A stretch of 64,000 bases of DNA from Prevotella sp. tf2-5 (GTDB lineage Bacteria; Bacteroidota; Bacteroidia; Bacteroidales; Bacteroidaceae), in contig NZ_FOWK01000010.1 of the NCBI RefSeq assembly GCF_900115435.1, forward strand, positions 62,001 to 126,000. The letters run 5' to 3'. The notes under the pieces were generated by a model. The model did no database searches. It was given only the letters and a program-made list of their open reading frames with translations, and was not told the origin of the DNA. Below, in pieces: positions 32,815-41,356 of the stretch. A program made the translations under genes and the position numbers. Within the stretch, counting starts at the first letter, position 1. Every line of letters begins with the position of its first letter.

Positions 32815-33784
32815 AATAATATTGCATGGTGCAACAGTGTAGAGAACCATGTTGCTGGACGACGGCACGACAGTCGATGCCTACGATCTCCCTGTCAGGA
32901 AACGCCTCTCCGATGATGCGCATCGCCTCTGCGTCAAGGTCGGACTGGTTGTAGGTAGGTACCAATACCGCACCGTTGATGACCAGATAGTTGGCATAGG
33001 TGGCAGGCAGGCGATTGCCGGCTGCCGTGTCGTAGATGGGTCTTGGTAATGGTAGTTTCAACAACCTATACGGTTTTCCTTCCATCGTCCGTAGTTCCAT
33101 CAGTTCTTTCTCCATTTCCACCAAGTCGGGATGGTCGCCGTCTCCCCCTATATATATTAAGGTGTCGTCGGGAGCAATACGTACCAGCGTGTCGATATGT
33201 CCGTCGGTGTCGTCACCAATGAGGCTTCCATGGTTCAGCCATACGACGCGCTCAGCACCCAGATACTCCTTCAGTCGTTCCTCTATCTCTGGTTGTGTGA
33301 GAGGTTGGTTACGATGCAGAGCCATCAAGCAGCAGGTCGTAGTGAAGATGGTACCCTTGCCGTCGCTCTCAATACTGCCTCCCTCCAGGACAAAGTCGAG
33401 ATGGTCTTCATAGAGACCTTTCACCAAACCCCGCTCATACAGATGGCGGTTGATCTCATTATCCAACTCCGCAGGGAATTTCTCCCCCCAGCCGTTGAAC
33501 TTGAAGTCAAGGAGAATGGCTTTTTCGTCTCCCTCGCCTATAGGAGAGGGGTTAGGGGTTAGGCATGTAATAAAACCATGATCCCTTGCCCATGTATCAT
33601 TATGGGGGATGTCATCAACGATGATCAGTGGCTCACGCTTGCTGATCTCGCGTCTCATCTCCTCATAGACGGCAAGTATTTCCGGCAGGATAGGAGCCCA
33701 GTCGGTATGCTCGTGCGGCATAGTCAGCTGCACGGCACTTTGCCGTTCCCACTCGGCAGGCATCCTCCTCTTACACTTAATCAT
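32813..33784 (-). CDS. aguA: Agmatine deiminase
   Basis: 323 residues from MIKCKRRM (33784), five bases after the promoter. The longer frame upstream would run through the promoter and into the divergent gene. Features: MPAEWERQSAVQLTMPH, DIPHNDTWARDHG, EGGSIESDGKG, NHGSLIGDDTDGHIDT and the catalytic Cys near the C-terminus. It hydrolyses agmatine to N-carbamoylputrescine. A 7-bp array adds TPNPSPIGEG in a loop before the first ILLDF strand. Confidence 0.93.
   Translation of the reverse strand: MIKCKRRMPAEWERQSAVQLTMPHEHTDWAPILPEILAVYEEMRREISKREPLIIVDDIPHNDTWARDHGFITCLTPNPSPIGEGDEKAILLDFKFNGWGEKFPAELDNEINRHLYERGLVKGLYEDHLDFVLEGGSIESDGKGTIFTTTCCLMALHRNQPLTQPEIEERLKEYLGAERVVWLNHGSLIGDDTDGHIDTLVRIAPDDTLIYIGGDGDHPDLVEMEKELMELRTMEGKPYRLLKLPLPRPIYDTAAGNRLPATYANYLVINGAVLVPTYNQSDLDAEAMRIIGEAFPDREIVGIDCRAVVQQHGSLHCCTMQYY
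33535..33563. repeat. 7-bp array with palindrome, in frame in aguA
   Basis: GGGTTAG repeated in 7-bp steps (minus strand CTAACCC), followed by the palindrome CCTATAGG at 33537-33544. It encodes TPNPSPIGEG, which interrupts an otherwise conserved stretch. Confidence 0.8.
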
Positions 33785-33789
33785 GGGTG

Positions 33790-33797
33790 CAAAGGTA
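33790..33797 (-). promoter_or_regulatory. Promoter -7 element for aguA (leaderless)
   Basis: TACCTTTG on the minus strand with five bases (CACCC) before the ATG at 33784. Confidence 0.65.
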
Positions 33798-33810
33798 CGA
33801 AATATTTGAG

Positions 33811-33838
33811 AATTGGCAATTGATAATTGAGAATTATT
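33811..33838. repeat. 7-bp array between divergent aguA and ABC genes
   Basis: Four 7-mers of the type AATTGAT/AATTGAG, lying exactly between the two promoters. Confidence 0.7.
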
Positions 33839-33841
33839 TAT

Positions 33842-33849
33842 TATCTTTG
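33842..33849 (+). promoter_or_regulatory. Promoter -7 element for the FetAB-like operon
   Basis: TATCTTTG, 14 bases before the ATG at 33864. Confidence 0.6.
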
Positions 33850-33863
33850 CCGACAAAAATACG

Positions 33864-34427
33864 ATGATGTTAGAACTGCACAACGTAACGATAGAGCCAT
33901 TGATACATTCTCTGTCACTGACAGTAGGTGATGGACAACTGGTTTGTCTAAGTGGTTCGGAGGGAAAAGGCAAGACCACTTTGCTACGTGCTATTCTGGG
34001 TTTTATCCCTATCAACAGCGGACATATCAGTATTGACGGAGAGTTGCTTACCCCTCTGTCGGCTCCCTATTTCCGCAGACAGATAGCTTATGTACCGCAA
34101 CACATGTCGGCTATTGAGGACTATGACAGTATTATTGACCTCTCGGAGATGCTATTCGGATTGAGGGTCAATAAGAGTGGAACCTCTTATAAGGTACCGG
34201 CAGACGGACGTCGATGGACAGAGCTCTCTGCGGATGAGCGTTACCTCCTGTTACTCCAGAACGCGATGCAGTTGGACAAGCGTTTGATGATCATCGACGA
34301 GCCAGACATGCCTATCAGTGCGGAGGTGATGGAGACTGTCGACAGCCTGTTGCAAGAGGCGGCAAGCAGGGGGACTACCGTCCTTGCCGTTAACTCACGA
34401 ATCATACAAAATCAGATACAACTATGA
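33864..34427 (+). CDS. Short ABC ATPase, FetA-like
   Basis: 187 residues. Walker A is GSEGKGKTT and Walker B LMIIDEPD. The Q-loop (VPQHMSAIEDY) is present, but the LSGGQ signature is degenerate (ELSADERYLLL). It overlaps the permease gene by 4 bp (ATGA). Together they resemble FetA-FetB, an iron exporter in E. coli. The weak signature motif and short length are typical of this small family, but the transported ion is inferred. Confidence 0.85.
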   Translation: MMLELHNVTIEPLIHSLSLTVGDGQLVCLSGSEGKGKTTLLRAILGFIPINSGHISIDGELLTPLSAPYFRRQIAYVPQHMSAIEDYDSIIDLSEMLFGLRVNKSGTSYKVPADGRRWTELSADERYLLLLQNAMQLDKRLMIIDEPDMPISAEVMETVDSLLQEAASRGTTVLAVNSRIIQNQIQL

Positions 34428-35143
34428 ATATCACGATTGTACGAATGCTTATCGGTATCCTGTTGCTAATGATACCTGCCTTGATCCTTTTCCGCTTTGA
34501 CCGCCGTTTCCTGCGTCAGTCAGCATCTGTCCTTGGACGGTTGGCGGTGACATTATTGGTGTTGGCAGGCTGTCTTTACTATATATTCCAATGGGACATG
34601 GCATGGGTGAACATCCTGTGGGTACTGTTGTCCAGTGGTGTTGCCACAGCGGTCTACTGTCGAAAACGGTGGCAGTCGGTACCTATTTATATTAGTATGA
34701 CGGTGGTGACGTTCATCATGGGAATAGTAGTCCTTTTGTTGATGGACGTACCCCATCTGTTTGGTGCCTCCTGTTTCCTTCCTGTCATGACGATGTTACA
34801 AGCAGAGGCACTCTTCGTTTGTCGTCGTGGTATCACGACCTATGTCCTGGAGCGTCGAACACATAAGGAACTCTTTGAGTATCTTCGTGGCAATGGAGCC
34901 CATCAGTTGGAGGCATTACGTCCTTTCTTGACGAAGGCGATTACACGTGCCTTCACACCAGTCTTACAGCAGTTATTACTGGTAGGACTAGTCTTCGTGC
35001 CTTCCCTGCTTTGTGGAATGCTCCTGTGTGGAATCCAGCCCTTGCAAGCCATTGCCTTCCTCGTCCTGATGACTGCAGCGGCACTGAGCAGCACGATGCT
35101 TATTTTAGTACTCTCCATCTATATCTATACCCGTATCAGTTGA
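34424..35143 (+). CDS. ABC permease, UPF0014/FetB family
   Basis: 239 residues with six to seven membrane segments. UPF0014 features: the cytoplasmic motif FDRRFLRQSA near the first helix, AEALFVCRRGITTYVLERR, and FLTKAITRAFTPVLQQLLLVGLVFVPSLLCGMLLCG near 165-205, read in pieces. FetB homologues are the membrane subunit of a putative iron exporter giving resistance to oxidative stress. It is translationally coupled to the ATPase. Confidence 0.85.
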   Translation: MNITIVRMLIGILLLMIPALILFRFDRRFLRQSASVLGRLAVTLLVLAGCLYYIFQWDMAWVNILWVLLSSGVATAVYCRKRWQSVPIYISMTVVTFIMGIVVLLLMDVPHLFGASCFLPVMTMLQAEALFVCRRGITTYVLERRTHKELFEYLRGNGAHQLEALRPFLTKAITRAFTPVLQQLLLVGLVFVPSLLCGMLLCGIQPLQAIAFLVLMTAAALSSTMLILVLSIYIYTRIS

Positions 35144-35144
35144 C

Positions 35145-35915
35145 ATGAAAAGATTATCCTTCGTATTAATAGCCACAATGCTGCTTTGTCTGCAGTCTTG
35201 TGGACAGAAAGTAGAACAACTTCCATCCTCAGAGAAGGGACTCACGGATGTCCGTCTTCGACAGGATGTCACACCTTTACAGCGTTATGCTTATAAAGTT
35301 TGGTATTCCGAGACTATGCGTATCCCCCTTGCCGTGTCGTGGTATCTCACCAAGGAACATACCTATGGCAAGAGTCAGCGTAAGAGTATCTCTTTTATGC
35401 CAGATGAAGATACGCATAATCCAGTCACTACTTTCGACTATATGCAGTCTGGCTACGACCGTGGTCACATGTGTCCGGCTGGTGACAACAAGTGGAACCG
35501 TACGGCTCAGGAACAGACATTCCTCATGACCAATATCTGTCCGCAGAACCATAACTTGAACAAGAATGACTGGAACGACTTGGAGCAGTTGTGTCGCACC
35601 TGGGCTCGTCGCTATAACCGTATTTATATTGTCTGTGGTCCCGTCCTTCGTGGTAATAGTCATAAGACTATCGGACGTGAGCGTAATAAACGCATCACAG
35701 TCCCGGAGGCATTCTATAAAGTAGTGCTCCGCACGGGCAAGAATCCTGCAGCCATCGGTTTCATTTACGAGAATGTAGGTAGCAGACAACCGATGCGCCA
35801 AACAGTCCGTTCCATAGATGAGATAGAACAGCTCACAGGTATCGATTTCTTCTCAGTCCTTGATGATGACATAGAGAGGCGTATCGAGGCAAAGTCTGAT
35901 CTTTCTGAATGGTAA
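35145..35915 (+). CDS. DNA/RNA non-specific endonuclease, lipoprotein
   Basis: 256 residues. A lipoprotein signal with LQSC (Cys about 19) precedes a NUC1-type ββα-metal domain: YDRGHMCPAGDNKWN (the DRGH motif with catalytic His), FLMTNICPQNHNLNKNDW (metal Asn), YIVCGPVL. It is a membrane-anchored nuclease likely used to degrade extracellular nucleic acid. It follows the permease after 1 bp but has no evident link with metal export. Confidence 0.92.
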   Translation: MKRLSFVLIATMLLCLQSCGQKVEQLPSSEKGLTDVRLRQDVTPLQRYAYKVWYSETMRIPLAVSWYLTKEHTYGKSQRKSISFMPDEDTHNPVTTFDYMQSGYDRGHMCPAGDNKWNRTAQEQTFLMTNICPQNHNLNKNDWNDLEQLCRTWARRYNRIYIVCGPVLRGNSHKTIGRERNKRITVPEAFYKVVLRTGKNPAAIGFIYENVGSRQPMRQTVRSIDEIEQLTGIDFFSVLDDDIERRIEAKSDLSEW

Positions 35916-35916
35916 G

Positions 35917-35947
35917 AATAAAGCCTGGGCGACGCCCAGGCTTTATT
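35917..35947. terminator. Bidirectional terminator between nuclease and AAA genes
   Basis: AATAAAGCCTGGGCG pairs with CGCCCAGGCTTTATT almost without a loop; the genes on both sides converge on it. Confidence 0.9.
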
Positions 35948-35951
35948 GGTG

Positions 35952-37019
35952 TTATATCGCACTCTTGATATCTGCAAGGGTGATTTCCACTAGTTCTTCG
36001 TCAGGAACCTTTCCTGCCTTGGCAATACGGTTGGCCTGTGCCTGGATGGTCTTCTCGAAGGTGTTACGTACGAAACGGGCATTGCCAAAGTTGCGGTCTT
36101 TATGCTCGACGGCATAGTCTAACTGCTCTTTCAGGTAACTGGCAGCCTCTTTGGTAATGGTATACTGATTTTTCTTCAGGTATTGGCGGAAAATCTTATA
36201 GAGGTCGTCGGAGCTATAGTCGGGGAAATGGATATAGCGGTTGAAACGTGACTGTAAGCCGGGGTTGGTGTCAATAAACTTCTTCATCTCGTTGGTGTAA
36301 CCTGCCACGATGACTACCAGTCGGTCGCGGTCATCCTCCATACGTTTCAAAAGGGTAGCTACTGCCTCCTTACCATAGTCGGCGCCGGCATCGCTCTGGG
36401 TAATGGCGTATGCCTCGTCGATGAAGAGAACTCCATTCAGTGCCGAGTCGCACATCTGATTGACACGTGGAGCGGTCTGTCCCACATACTGTCCGATGAG
36501 TCCGGAGCGGTCCGTCTCCACAAGGTGTCCTTTCTTGAGGATTCCTAAGTCTTTATAGATACGAGCCACGATACGAGCCACCGTCGTCTTACCAGTACCG
36601 GGACTACCCGTGAATACCAGGTGATAGCTGAGGTTTGGTGTCTTCAGACCTTTCTCCTGACGTTGTTTCTGCACCTTCACATAATTTGCGAGGGAACGTA
36701 CCTCCGCCTTGACGGCATCCAAGCCAATCAGTTCGTCAAGTTCCTTATAAGGATCACCCTCAATAGGTTTCTTGACATTTACGCTGTCTCCCTCTTCACC
36801 ACCCTCCGAGCGGTCTTCCTTATCAGTGAACTTGTATTTGCGTCCACCAACATCGGAACCATCGTCATCGTCGTCAATGACGAGTTTTTTCTCCTTGCTT
36901 TCTTCTCCTTCATTGCCAAGGACCATGGTGCATGCGCCCATCATAAGAAAACATGCTGTAATACACACGATAACGATTGTCAGTTGCTTACTGTTGAAGC
37001 GGTCAAAGAAACTTGCCAT
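35952..37019 (-). CDS. Membrane-anchored AAA ATPase (CbbX/SpoVK type)
   Basis: 355 residues. An N-terminal membrane segment (about 14-35) is followed by an acidic linker with a run of Asp (about 46-53), then one AAA module from about 95. Walker A GSPGTGKTT, Walker B GVLFIDEAYAI, sensor and Arg-finger regions (LQSRFNRYIHFP) are intact. This clade remodels protein partners (CbbX on Rubisco, SpoVK in spores). The anchored form here would work at the inner membrane; the partner is unknown. It overlaps the end of the upstream gene by 40 bp. Confidence 0.88.
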   Translation of the reverse strand: MASFFDRFNSKQLTIVIVCITACFLMMGACTMVLGNEGEESKEKKLVIDDDDDGSDVGGRKYKFTDKEDRSEGGEEGDSVNVKKPIEGDPYKELDELIGLDAVKAEVRSLANYVKVQKQRQEKGLKTPNLSYHLVFTGSPGTGKTTVARIVARIYKDLGILKKGHLVETDRSGLIGQYVGQTAPRVNQMCDSALNGVLFIDEAYAITQSDAGADYGKEAVATLLKRMEDDRDRLVVIVAGYTNEMKKFIDTNPGLQSRFNRYIHFPDYSSDDLYKIFRQYLKKNQYTITKEAASYLKEQLDYAVEHKDRNFGNARFVRNTFEKTIQAQANRIAKAGKVPDEELVEITLADIKSAI

Positions 37020-37459
37020 ATGTTTAAATTTTTAATGATTACATATATATATAATACTACCAATGGTGTAGCATAGCATAACAGGTCTGCCCAGTCGAAG
37101 ACCCCCGGGAGACAATGCCCCCCTTGTAAAAGTTCTGATACGATACCTGTCATAGGAATGCTGCTGGCAACAGTTAGTCGCAGTAGGGTTGACTGACGCG
37201 ACAGAAGCCCGTAGGCGAGGAGGATATAGGCTGCCGCCCATAATCCCCCTGGTAAGGAATAGACCCAGAACTCCGCAGGTTGCCAGATAGTCATCCAACT
37301 TCTCCATTGTGCTATCAAGGGCATCAGTCCCATGCCTTCAGCGACATGAAACATGAGTAAAGTAGTAGGACGGAAAGCCAGATAAATCAGTCCGCCCAGT
37401 CCTACCAATATCCATCCCAACATATTTTGTTGTCGTAGTGACATACCCATGTGCATCAA
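36980..37459 (-). CDS. Small membrane protein, VanZ-like
   Basis: 159 residues with four to five hydrophobic segments. The motif PGVFDWADLLCYATP near 128-142 and the helix ending in SELLQGG are reminiscent of the VanZ family, but the family call is weak. It overlaps the start of the AAA ATPase gene by 40 bp, so the two are probably coupled. Confidence 0.6.
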   Translation of the reverse strand: MMHMGMSLRQQNMLGWILVGLGGLIYLAFRPTTLLMFHVAEGMGLMPLIAQWRSWMTIWQPAEFWVYSLPGGLWAAAYILLAYGLLSRQSTLLRLTVASSIPMTGIVSELLQGGHCLPGVFDWADLLCYATPLVVLYIYVIIKNLNIWQVSLTASTVSN

Positions 37460-37519
37460 TTAACGCCACAAAATTACAAAAAAAATGAGATAGTTAGTAG
37501 ATAATCTCTGATTTTTTTG

Positions 37520-37527
37520 TAATTTTG
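37520..37527 (+). promoter_or_regulatory. Promoter -7 element for the PurF paralogue
   Basis: TAATTTTG, 41 bases before the ATG at 37569. Confidence 0.55.
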
Positions 37528-37568
37528 CAGCCCTAAAAAGGTATTAATTAATAATCAAGGTAAGAAAT

Positions 37569-39005
37569 ATGGGTGGCTTTTTCGGCACTATTTCCACAAA
37601 AGACTGCGTAAACGACTTGTTTTACGGCACTGATTACAACTCGCATTTAGGAACTAAACGTGCAGGACTCGTGACTTTTGATGAGGAGAGCGGTTTCCAT
37701 CGTTCTATCCACTCATTGGAGCGCCATTATTTCCGTTCCCGTTTTGAGGATGAGCTTGACAGTTTCAAGGGGTATCAGGGTATTGGTGTCATCAGTGATA
37801 CAGACCCGCAGCCTATCATTGTGAATTCCCATTTGGGACGCTATGCTGTGGTGACGGTGGCGAAAATCAATAATTTACGTGAGATAACCGATGAATTGCT
37901 TGCCCAAAGGATGCACTTGAGTGAGATGTCTGCCAATACGATTAACCAGACGGAGCTGGTGGCTTTGCTGATTAACATGGGAGACTCTTTCGTGGAGGGT
38001 ATCAATAACGTATATAAGAGGATCCAGGGCTCTTGCTCGATGCTGATTCTGACAGAAGACGGTATCATTGCAGCCCGTGATTTCCTGGGACGTACACCTA
38101 TCGTTATTGGACGCAAGGAGGGGGCTTATGCCGTATCGAGTGAGACGACGAGTTTTCCGAATCTTGACTACCAGATAGAGCGTCATATTGGTCCTGGGGA
38201 GATTGTCAGACTGCGGAAGGATGGGGAAGAGGTACTCCAAAAACCCTTGAGTCGCTGTCAGATTTGTTCTTTCCTCTGGGTTTATTATGGTTTTCCAGCC
38301 AGTGATTACGAGGGAATCAATACAGAATATGTACGTGAGAAGAATGGTATGATTGTCGGAGAGAAAGATAAGGACTTGGAAGCCGACCTTGTTTGTGGCA
38401 TCCCTGACTCAGGAGTGGGCATGGCAATAGGTTATTCCCATGGAAAGAACATCCCTTACAAGCGTGCCGTTCTGAAATACACCCCCACATGGCCTCGCTC
38501 GTTTACCCCAGGTAACCAGCTGCGTCGTGATTTGGTGGCTCGTATGAAACTGATTCCTAATCCTGCTATCTTGAAGAACCAGCGTATCGTGTTCTGTGAC
38601 GACTCCATCGTCCGTGGTACCCAGTTACGTGACAATGTGCGCACATTCTTTGAGAATGGTGCGAAAGAGGTGCATGTACGCATCTCCTGTCCCCCATTGG
38701 TCTATGGATGTCCTTATATCGGTTTCACCTCGTCGAAGACGGATATGGAGTTGATTACCCGTCGTATCATTAAGGATATAGAAGGTGATGACAAGAAAAA
38801 CCTGGAGTTATATGCCAAGACAGGGACTCCGGAATACCAGCGGATGGTGAATGAGATAGCCCGCAGACTAGGTCTGACCAGTGTGAAATTTGCTTCTCTG
38901 GAGGATCTTATTGACTCAATAGGTATTCCCAAGGAGAATCTGTGTACGCACTGCTTCGATGGCTCTAGCTATTGCCACGAGCACGATGACGAAATATTTA
39001 AATAA
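37569..39005 (+). CDS. Amidophosphoribosyltransferase-like protein lacking the N-terminal Cys
   Basis: 478 residues. It has the two PurF domains. The N-terminal glutamine amidotransferase fold covers about 1-250. The C-terminal phosphoribosyltransferase has PRPP motif IVFCDDSIVRGTQ near 340 and ADLVCGIPDSGVGMAIGYS. PurF enzymes use an N-terminal Cys to release ammonia from glutamine; here the start reads MGGFFGTISTKDC, so the usual Cys2 is Gly. Extra Cys clusters occur near CQICSFLW and at the end (CTHCFDGSSYCHEH). This form probably cannot use glutamine and may be ammonia-dependent or regulatory. Confidence 0.85.
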   Translation: MGGFFGTISTKDCVNDLFYGTDYNSHLGTKRAGLVTFDEESGFHRSIHSLERHYFRSRFEDELDSFKGYQGIGVISDTDPQPIIVNSHLGRYAVVTVAKINNLREITDELLAQRMHLSEMSANTINQTELVALLINMGDSFVEGINNVYKRIQGSCSMLILTEDGIIAARDFLGRTPIVIGRKEGAYAVSSETTSFPNLDYQIERHIGPGEIVRLRKDGEEVLQKPLSRCQICSFLWVYYGFPASDYEGINTEYVREKNGMIVGEKDKDLEADLVCGIPDSGVGMAIGYSHGKNIPYKRAVLKYTPTWPRSFTPGNQLRRDLVARMKLIPNPAILKNQRIVFCDDSIVRGTQLRDNVRTFFENGAKEVHVRISCPPLVYGCPYIGFTSSKTDMELITRRIIKDIEGDDKKNLELYAKTGTPEYQRMVNEIARRLGLTSVKFASLEDLIDSIGIPKENLCTHCFDGSSYCHEHDDEIFK

Positions 39006-39050
39006 CTCTAAAAAATAGTTTGCGGCGTTTGATATCTGCTTAAAAAGCTG

Positions 39051-39058
39051 TATCTTTG
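39051..39058 (+). promoter_or_regulatory. Promoter -7 element for the Nif3-like gene
   Basis: TATCTTTG, 21 bases before the GTG at 39080. It overlaps the upstream in-frame TTG at 39056 and so rules that start out. Confidence 0.65.
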
Positions 39059-39079
39059 TGCCGTAATTATATTAGAAGC

Positions 39080-39865
39080 GTGAAGATAAAGCAAGTGCTG
39101 AGCGCCCTTGAACGATTCGCGCCTCTGCCCTTGCAGGAAAGCTGGGATAATGCTGGTCTGCAAGTAGGACTGACAGAGGCGGAGGTTTCAGGGGCATTAT
39201 TGTGTCTGGACGTCAACGAGCAAATCGTGGACGAGGCGATCGCGAAGGGGTGTAACCTCATCGTGAGTCATCATCCTTTGTTGTTCCATGGACTCAAGCA
39301 GATCAGTGATGCCGACTATGTGCAGCGTTGTGTCATCAAAGTCATCAAACACGATATCGTCGTGGTGTCGATGCATACCAATATGGATAATGCGTTGGAC
39401 GGTGTGAACTGGAAAATCGCAGAGAAATTAGGCTTGACAGACAGTGCCTTCTTTGCTCAGAAGACTGTGGAGGGAATCGAGGCAGGTAACGGTGTGATAG
39501 GTTGTCTGCCCTCTGCCATGGATGCCCAGGCTTTTGTCAATCTGGTGAAGGGACGGTTTGGGGTGGAGTGTATGCAGTGTAACGAGCTCCTGCGTCGTCC
39601 TATCCAACGTGTGGCCGTCTGTGGTGGAGCAGGGGATTTCCTCTTGGGTGATGCCCTTCAGCAAGGTGCCGATGCCTTTATTACAGGAGAGATGCACTAT
39701 CATCAGTATTTCGGCTATGAGCAGTGTCTCCAGATATGTGTAATCGGCCATTATCAGAGCGAGCAGTTTACGAGCGAGATATTCCGTGACATCATCCAGG
39801 GGGAGTGTCCTGAGGTACGCACGGAAATTGCAGAGACCTGCACGAATCCGATTATTTATCTTTAG
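39080..39865 (+). CDS. Nif3-like dinuclear metal centre protein
   Basis: 261 residues from a GTG start. NIF3 family: WDNAGLQVG near residue 22, SHHPLLFHGLK (metal His pair, about 66-76), MHTNMDNALDGVNW, and a C-terminal metal site in GEMHYHQYFGYEQ. It forms toroidal hexamers with a two-metal site. The family is near-universal, and GTP cyclohydrolase-like activity has been proposed for some members. It is followed by the zinc-ribbon protein, a common neighbour in Bacteroidales and other bacteria. Confidence 0.92.
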   Translation: MKIKQVLSALERFAPLPLQESWDNAGLQVGLTEAEVSGALLCLDVNEQIVDEAIAKGCNLIVSHHPLLFHGLKQISDADYVQRCVIKVIKHDIVVVSMHTNMDNALDGVNWKIAEKLGLTDSAFFAQKTVEGIEAGNGVIGCLPSAMDAQAFVNLVKGRFGVECMQCNELLRRPIQRVAVCGGAGDFLLGDALQQGADAFITGEMHYHQYFGYEQCLQICVIGHYQSEQFTSEIFRDIIQGECPEVRTEIAETCTNPIIYL

Positions 39866-39897
39866 TCGAAATATCGAAATAACGAAATAACGAAAAA
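39866..39897. repeat. 8-bp array between Nif3-like and zinc-ribbon genes
   Basis: Four 8-mers TCGAAATA/ACGAAATA start right after the Nif3-like TAG (39863-39865) and end 12 bp before the next ATG. Confidence 0.7.
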
Positions 39898-39909
39898 TTA
39901 AAAAGAATT

Positions 39910-40764
39910 ATGGCAAAAAAAGATCCTATGGACATGCCGGTTGAGGAGCGTCTGAAGACCCTTTATCAACTGCAGACCACACTCTCAAGTATTGATGAGA
40001 AGCGTGCGTTGAGAGGTGAACTGCCTCTGGAAGTACAAGACCTTGAGGATGAGATCGAGGGCTTGACCACTCGTATTGAGAAGATTCAGAGCGAAATCAA
40101 AGAGTATGAAATGGCTATCAACCAGAAAAAAGGTGAGATAGAGACGGCAAAGGCTAGTGTGGAACGTTACAAGAACCAGTTGAATGACGTGAAGAATAAC
40201 CGTGAGTACGACACGCTGAGCAAGGAGATTGAGTTCCAGTCGTTGGAAATCGAGCTTTGTAACAAGAAAATCAAGGACGCTCAGATCCGTATCGAGGAGA
40301 AGAAAGAGGAACTGGCAAAGAACCAGGATATCATAGAGGACCGTCAGCAAGCCCTGGAAGTGAAGAAGGGTGAGCTGGATGAGATTATGGAGGAGACACG
40401 TGCCGAGGAGGATAAGCTGAAAGCTAAGGTGAAAGACTTAGAGGCAAAGATAGAGCCACGTCTGCTGACTTCTTTCAAACGTATCCGTAAGAATGCGCGT
40501 AATGGTCTGGGTATCGTCTATGTACAGCGTGATGCCTGTGGTGGTTGCTTCAATAAGATTCCACCCCAGCGTCAGTTGGATATCAAGATGCATAAGAAAA
40601 TTATTGTCTGTGAGTATTGCGGTCGTATCATGATTGATCCAGAACTTGCTGGAGTGAAGGTTGCGGTTCCTGGTACAGAGGAAAAGAAGACACGTAAGCG
40701 TGCTATTCGCAAGACCACCAAGAAAGCCGCTGATGAGCCACAGGCTCCTGAGACAGAGGCATAA
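39910..40764 (+). CDS. Coiled-coil protein with C4 zinc ribbon
   Basis: 284 residues. A long coiled coil (about 10-185, heptads rich in Glu/Lys) is followed by a zinc ribbon (CGGCFNKIPPQ... CEYCGRIMI, about 215-240) and a basic Lys/Arg tail. The pattern is that of the C4-type zinc ribbon proteins found next to nif3 in many bacteria. They are thought to bind nucleic acid or to chaperone the Nif3 partner; the function is not established. Confidence 0.9.
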   Translation: MAKKDPMDMPVEERLKTLYQLQTTLSSIDEKRALRGELPLEVQDLEDEIEGLTTRIEKIQSEIKEYEMAINQKKGEIETAKASVERYKNQLNDVKNNREYDTLSKEIEFQSLEIELCNKKIKDAQIRIEEKKEELAKNQDIIEDRQQALEVKKGELDEIMEETRAEEDKLKAKVKDLEAKIEPRLLTSFKRIRKNARNGLGIVYVQRDACGGCFNKIPPQRQLDIKMHKKIIVCEYCGRIMIDPELAGVKVAVPGTEEKKTRKRAIRKTTKKAADEPQAPETEA

Positions 40765-40767
40765 AAG

Positions 40768-40795
40768 TATAGGCGTGGATTTTTCCACGCCTATA
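40768..40795. terminator. Terminator between convergent genes
   Basis: TATAGGCGTGGA pairs perfectly with TCCACGCCTATA around TTTT, followed by TTGTTTT. It overlaps the last codons of the HSDR_N-like gene on the minus strand. Confidence 0.9.
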
Positions 40796-41240
40796 TTGTT
40801 TTATAATCAGGAATATCCATCAGGAACTCATAACTGTTGCGTTCATAGTTCATCTTGCAGCAATAGTGTTGTATCCCGTTGCTGACAACCAGATAGTCGA
40901 CGTGTAAGAGTTGGTTATATACTGCTATCTGGTCGAATACCTTTTGTGAAAGGGCAATGGTGGGAGCCTTGTATTCAATGATCATTTTGGGTAGAGCCTG
41001 TTGGTCATAGAGAATGGAGTCGCAACGTAGTTTCTTTTCTCCTACTTGTAGTTCTATCTCATTACCTAACAACCCTTTAGGATATCCTTTATGCTCTACC
41101 AACCAGTGTACGAAATGCTGGCGAACCCACTCCTCTGGAGTCAGTTTCACAAAACGGCGTCGGAGAAAATCGAAAATCTCAGGTTTCTCTCGCATACCCC
41201 TTAGTTGTACCTCATATGTAGGCAGATTGAGTTCGTACAT
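40791..41240 (-). CDS. HsdR N-terminal-like nuclease-fold protein
   Basis: 149 residues from MYELNLP (41240). It matches the stand-alone HSDR_N_2 domain: RCDSILYD and MIIEYKAP give the D-ExK pattern of PD-(D/E)XK nucleases, then QIAVYN and YLVVSNG. No helicase or methylase subunits are nearby, so this is not a full restriction system. Widespread single-domain copies in Bacteroidales have no known role. The ATG is four bases from its promoter. Confidence 0.88.
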   Translation of the reverse strand: MYELNLPTYEVQLRGMREKPEIFDFLRRRFVKLTPEEWVRQHFVHWLVEHKGYPKGLLGNEIELQVGEKKLRCDSILYDQQALPKMIIEYKAPTIALSQKVFDQIAVYNQLLHVDYLVVSNGIQHYCCKMNYERNSYEFLMDIPDYKTI

Positions 41241-41244
41241 ATTG

Positions 41245-41252
41245 CAAAGGTA
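41245..41252 (-). promoter_or_regulatory. Promoter -7 element for the HSDR_N-like gene (leaderless)
   Basis: TACCTTTG on the minus strand, with four bases (CAAT) before the ATG at 41240. Confidence 0.65.
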
Positions 41253-41327
41253 CAAAAAAATCTCTATTTTCTATTTTTTTAATCCTTTTTTAAACGTTTT
41301 GTGTATGAAGATTTTCTAATTATTTTG

Positions 41328-41335
41328 TATCTTTG
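41328..41335 (+). promoter_or_regulatory. Promoter -7 element for the sensor kinase
   Basis: TATCTTTG, 21 bases before the ATG at 41357. Confidence 0.65.
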
Positions 41336-41356
41336 CATCCAATAAAACCGAAAACT

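Noticed and set aside
32813..34015. Agmatine deiminase starting at 34015
   Set aside because: The extra 77 codons run through its own promoter and the divergent ABC gene; the family N-terminus and the promoter both fit 33784.
40791..41240. Type I restriction-modification locus
   Set aside because: Only the HsdR N-terminal nuclease domain is present; there is no helicase, specificity or methylase subunit nearby.
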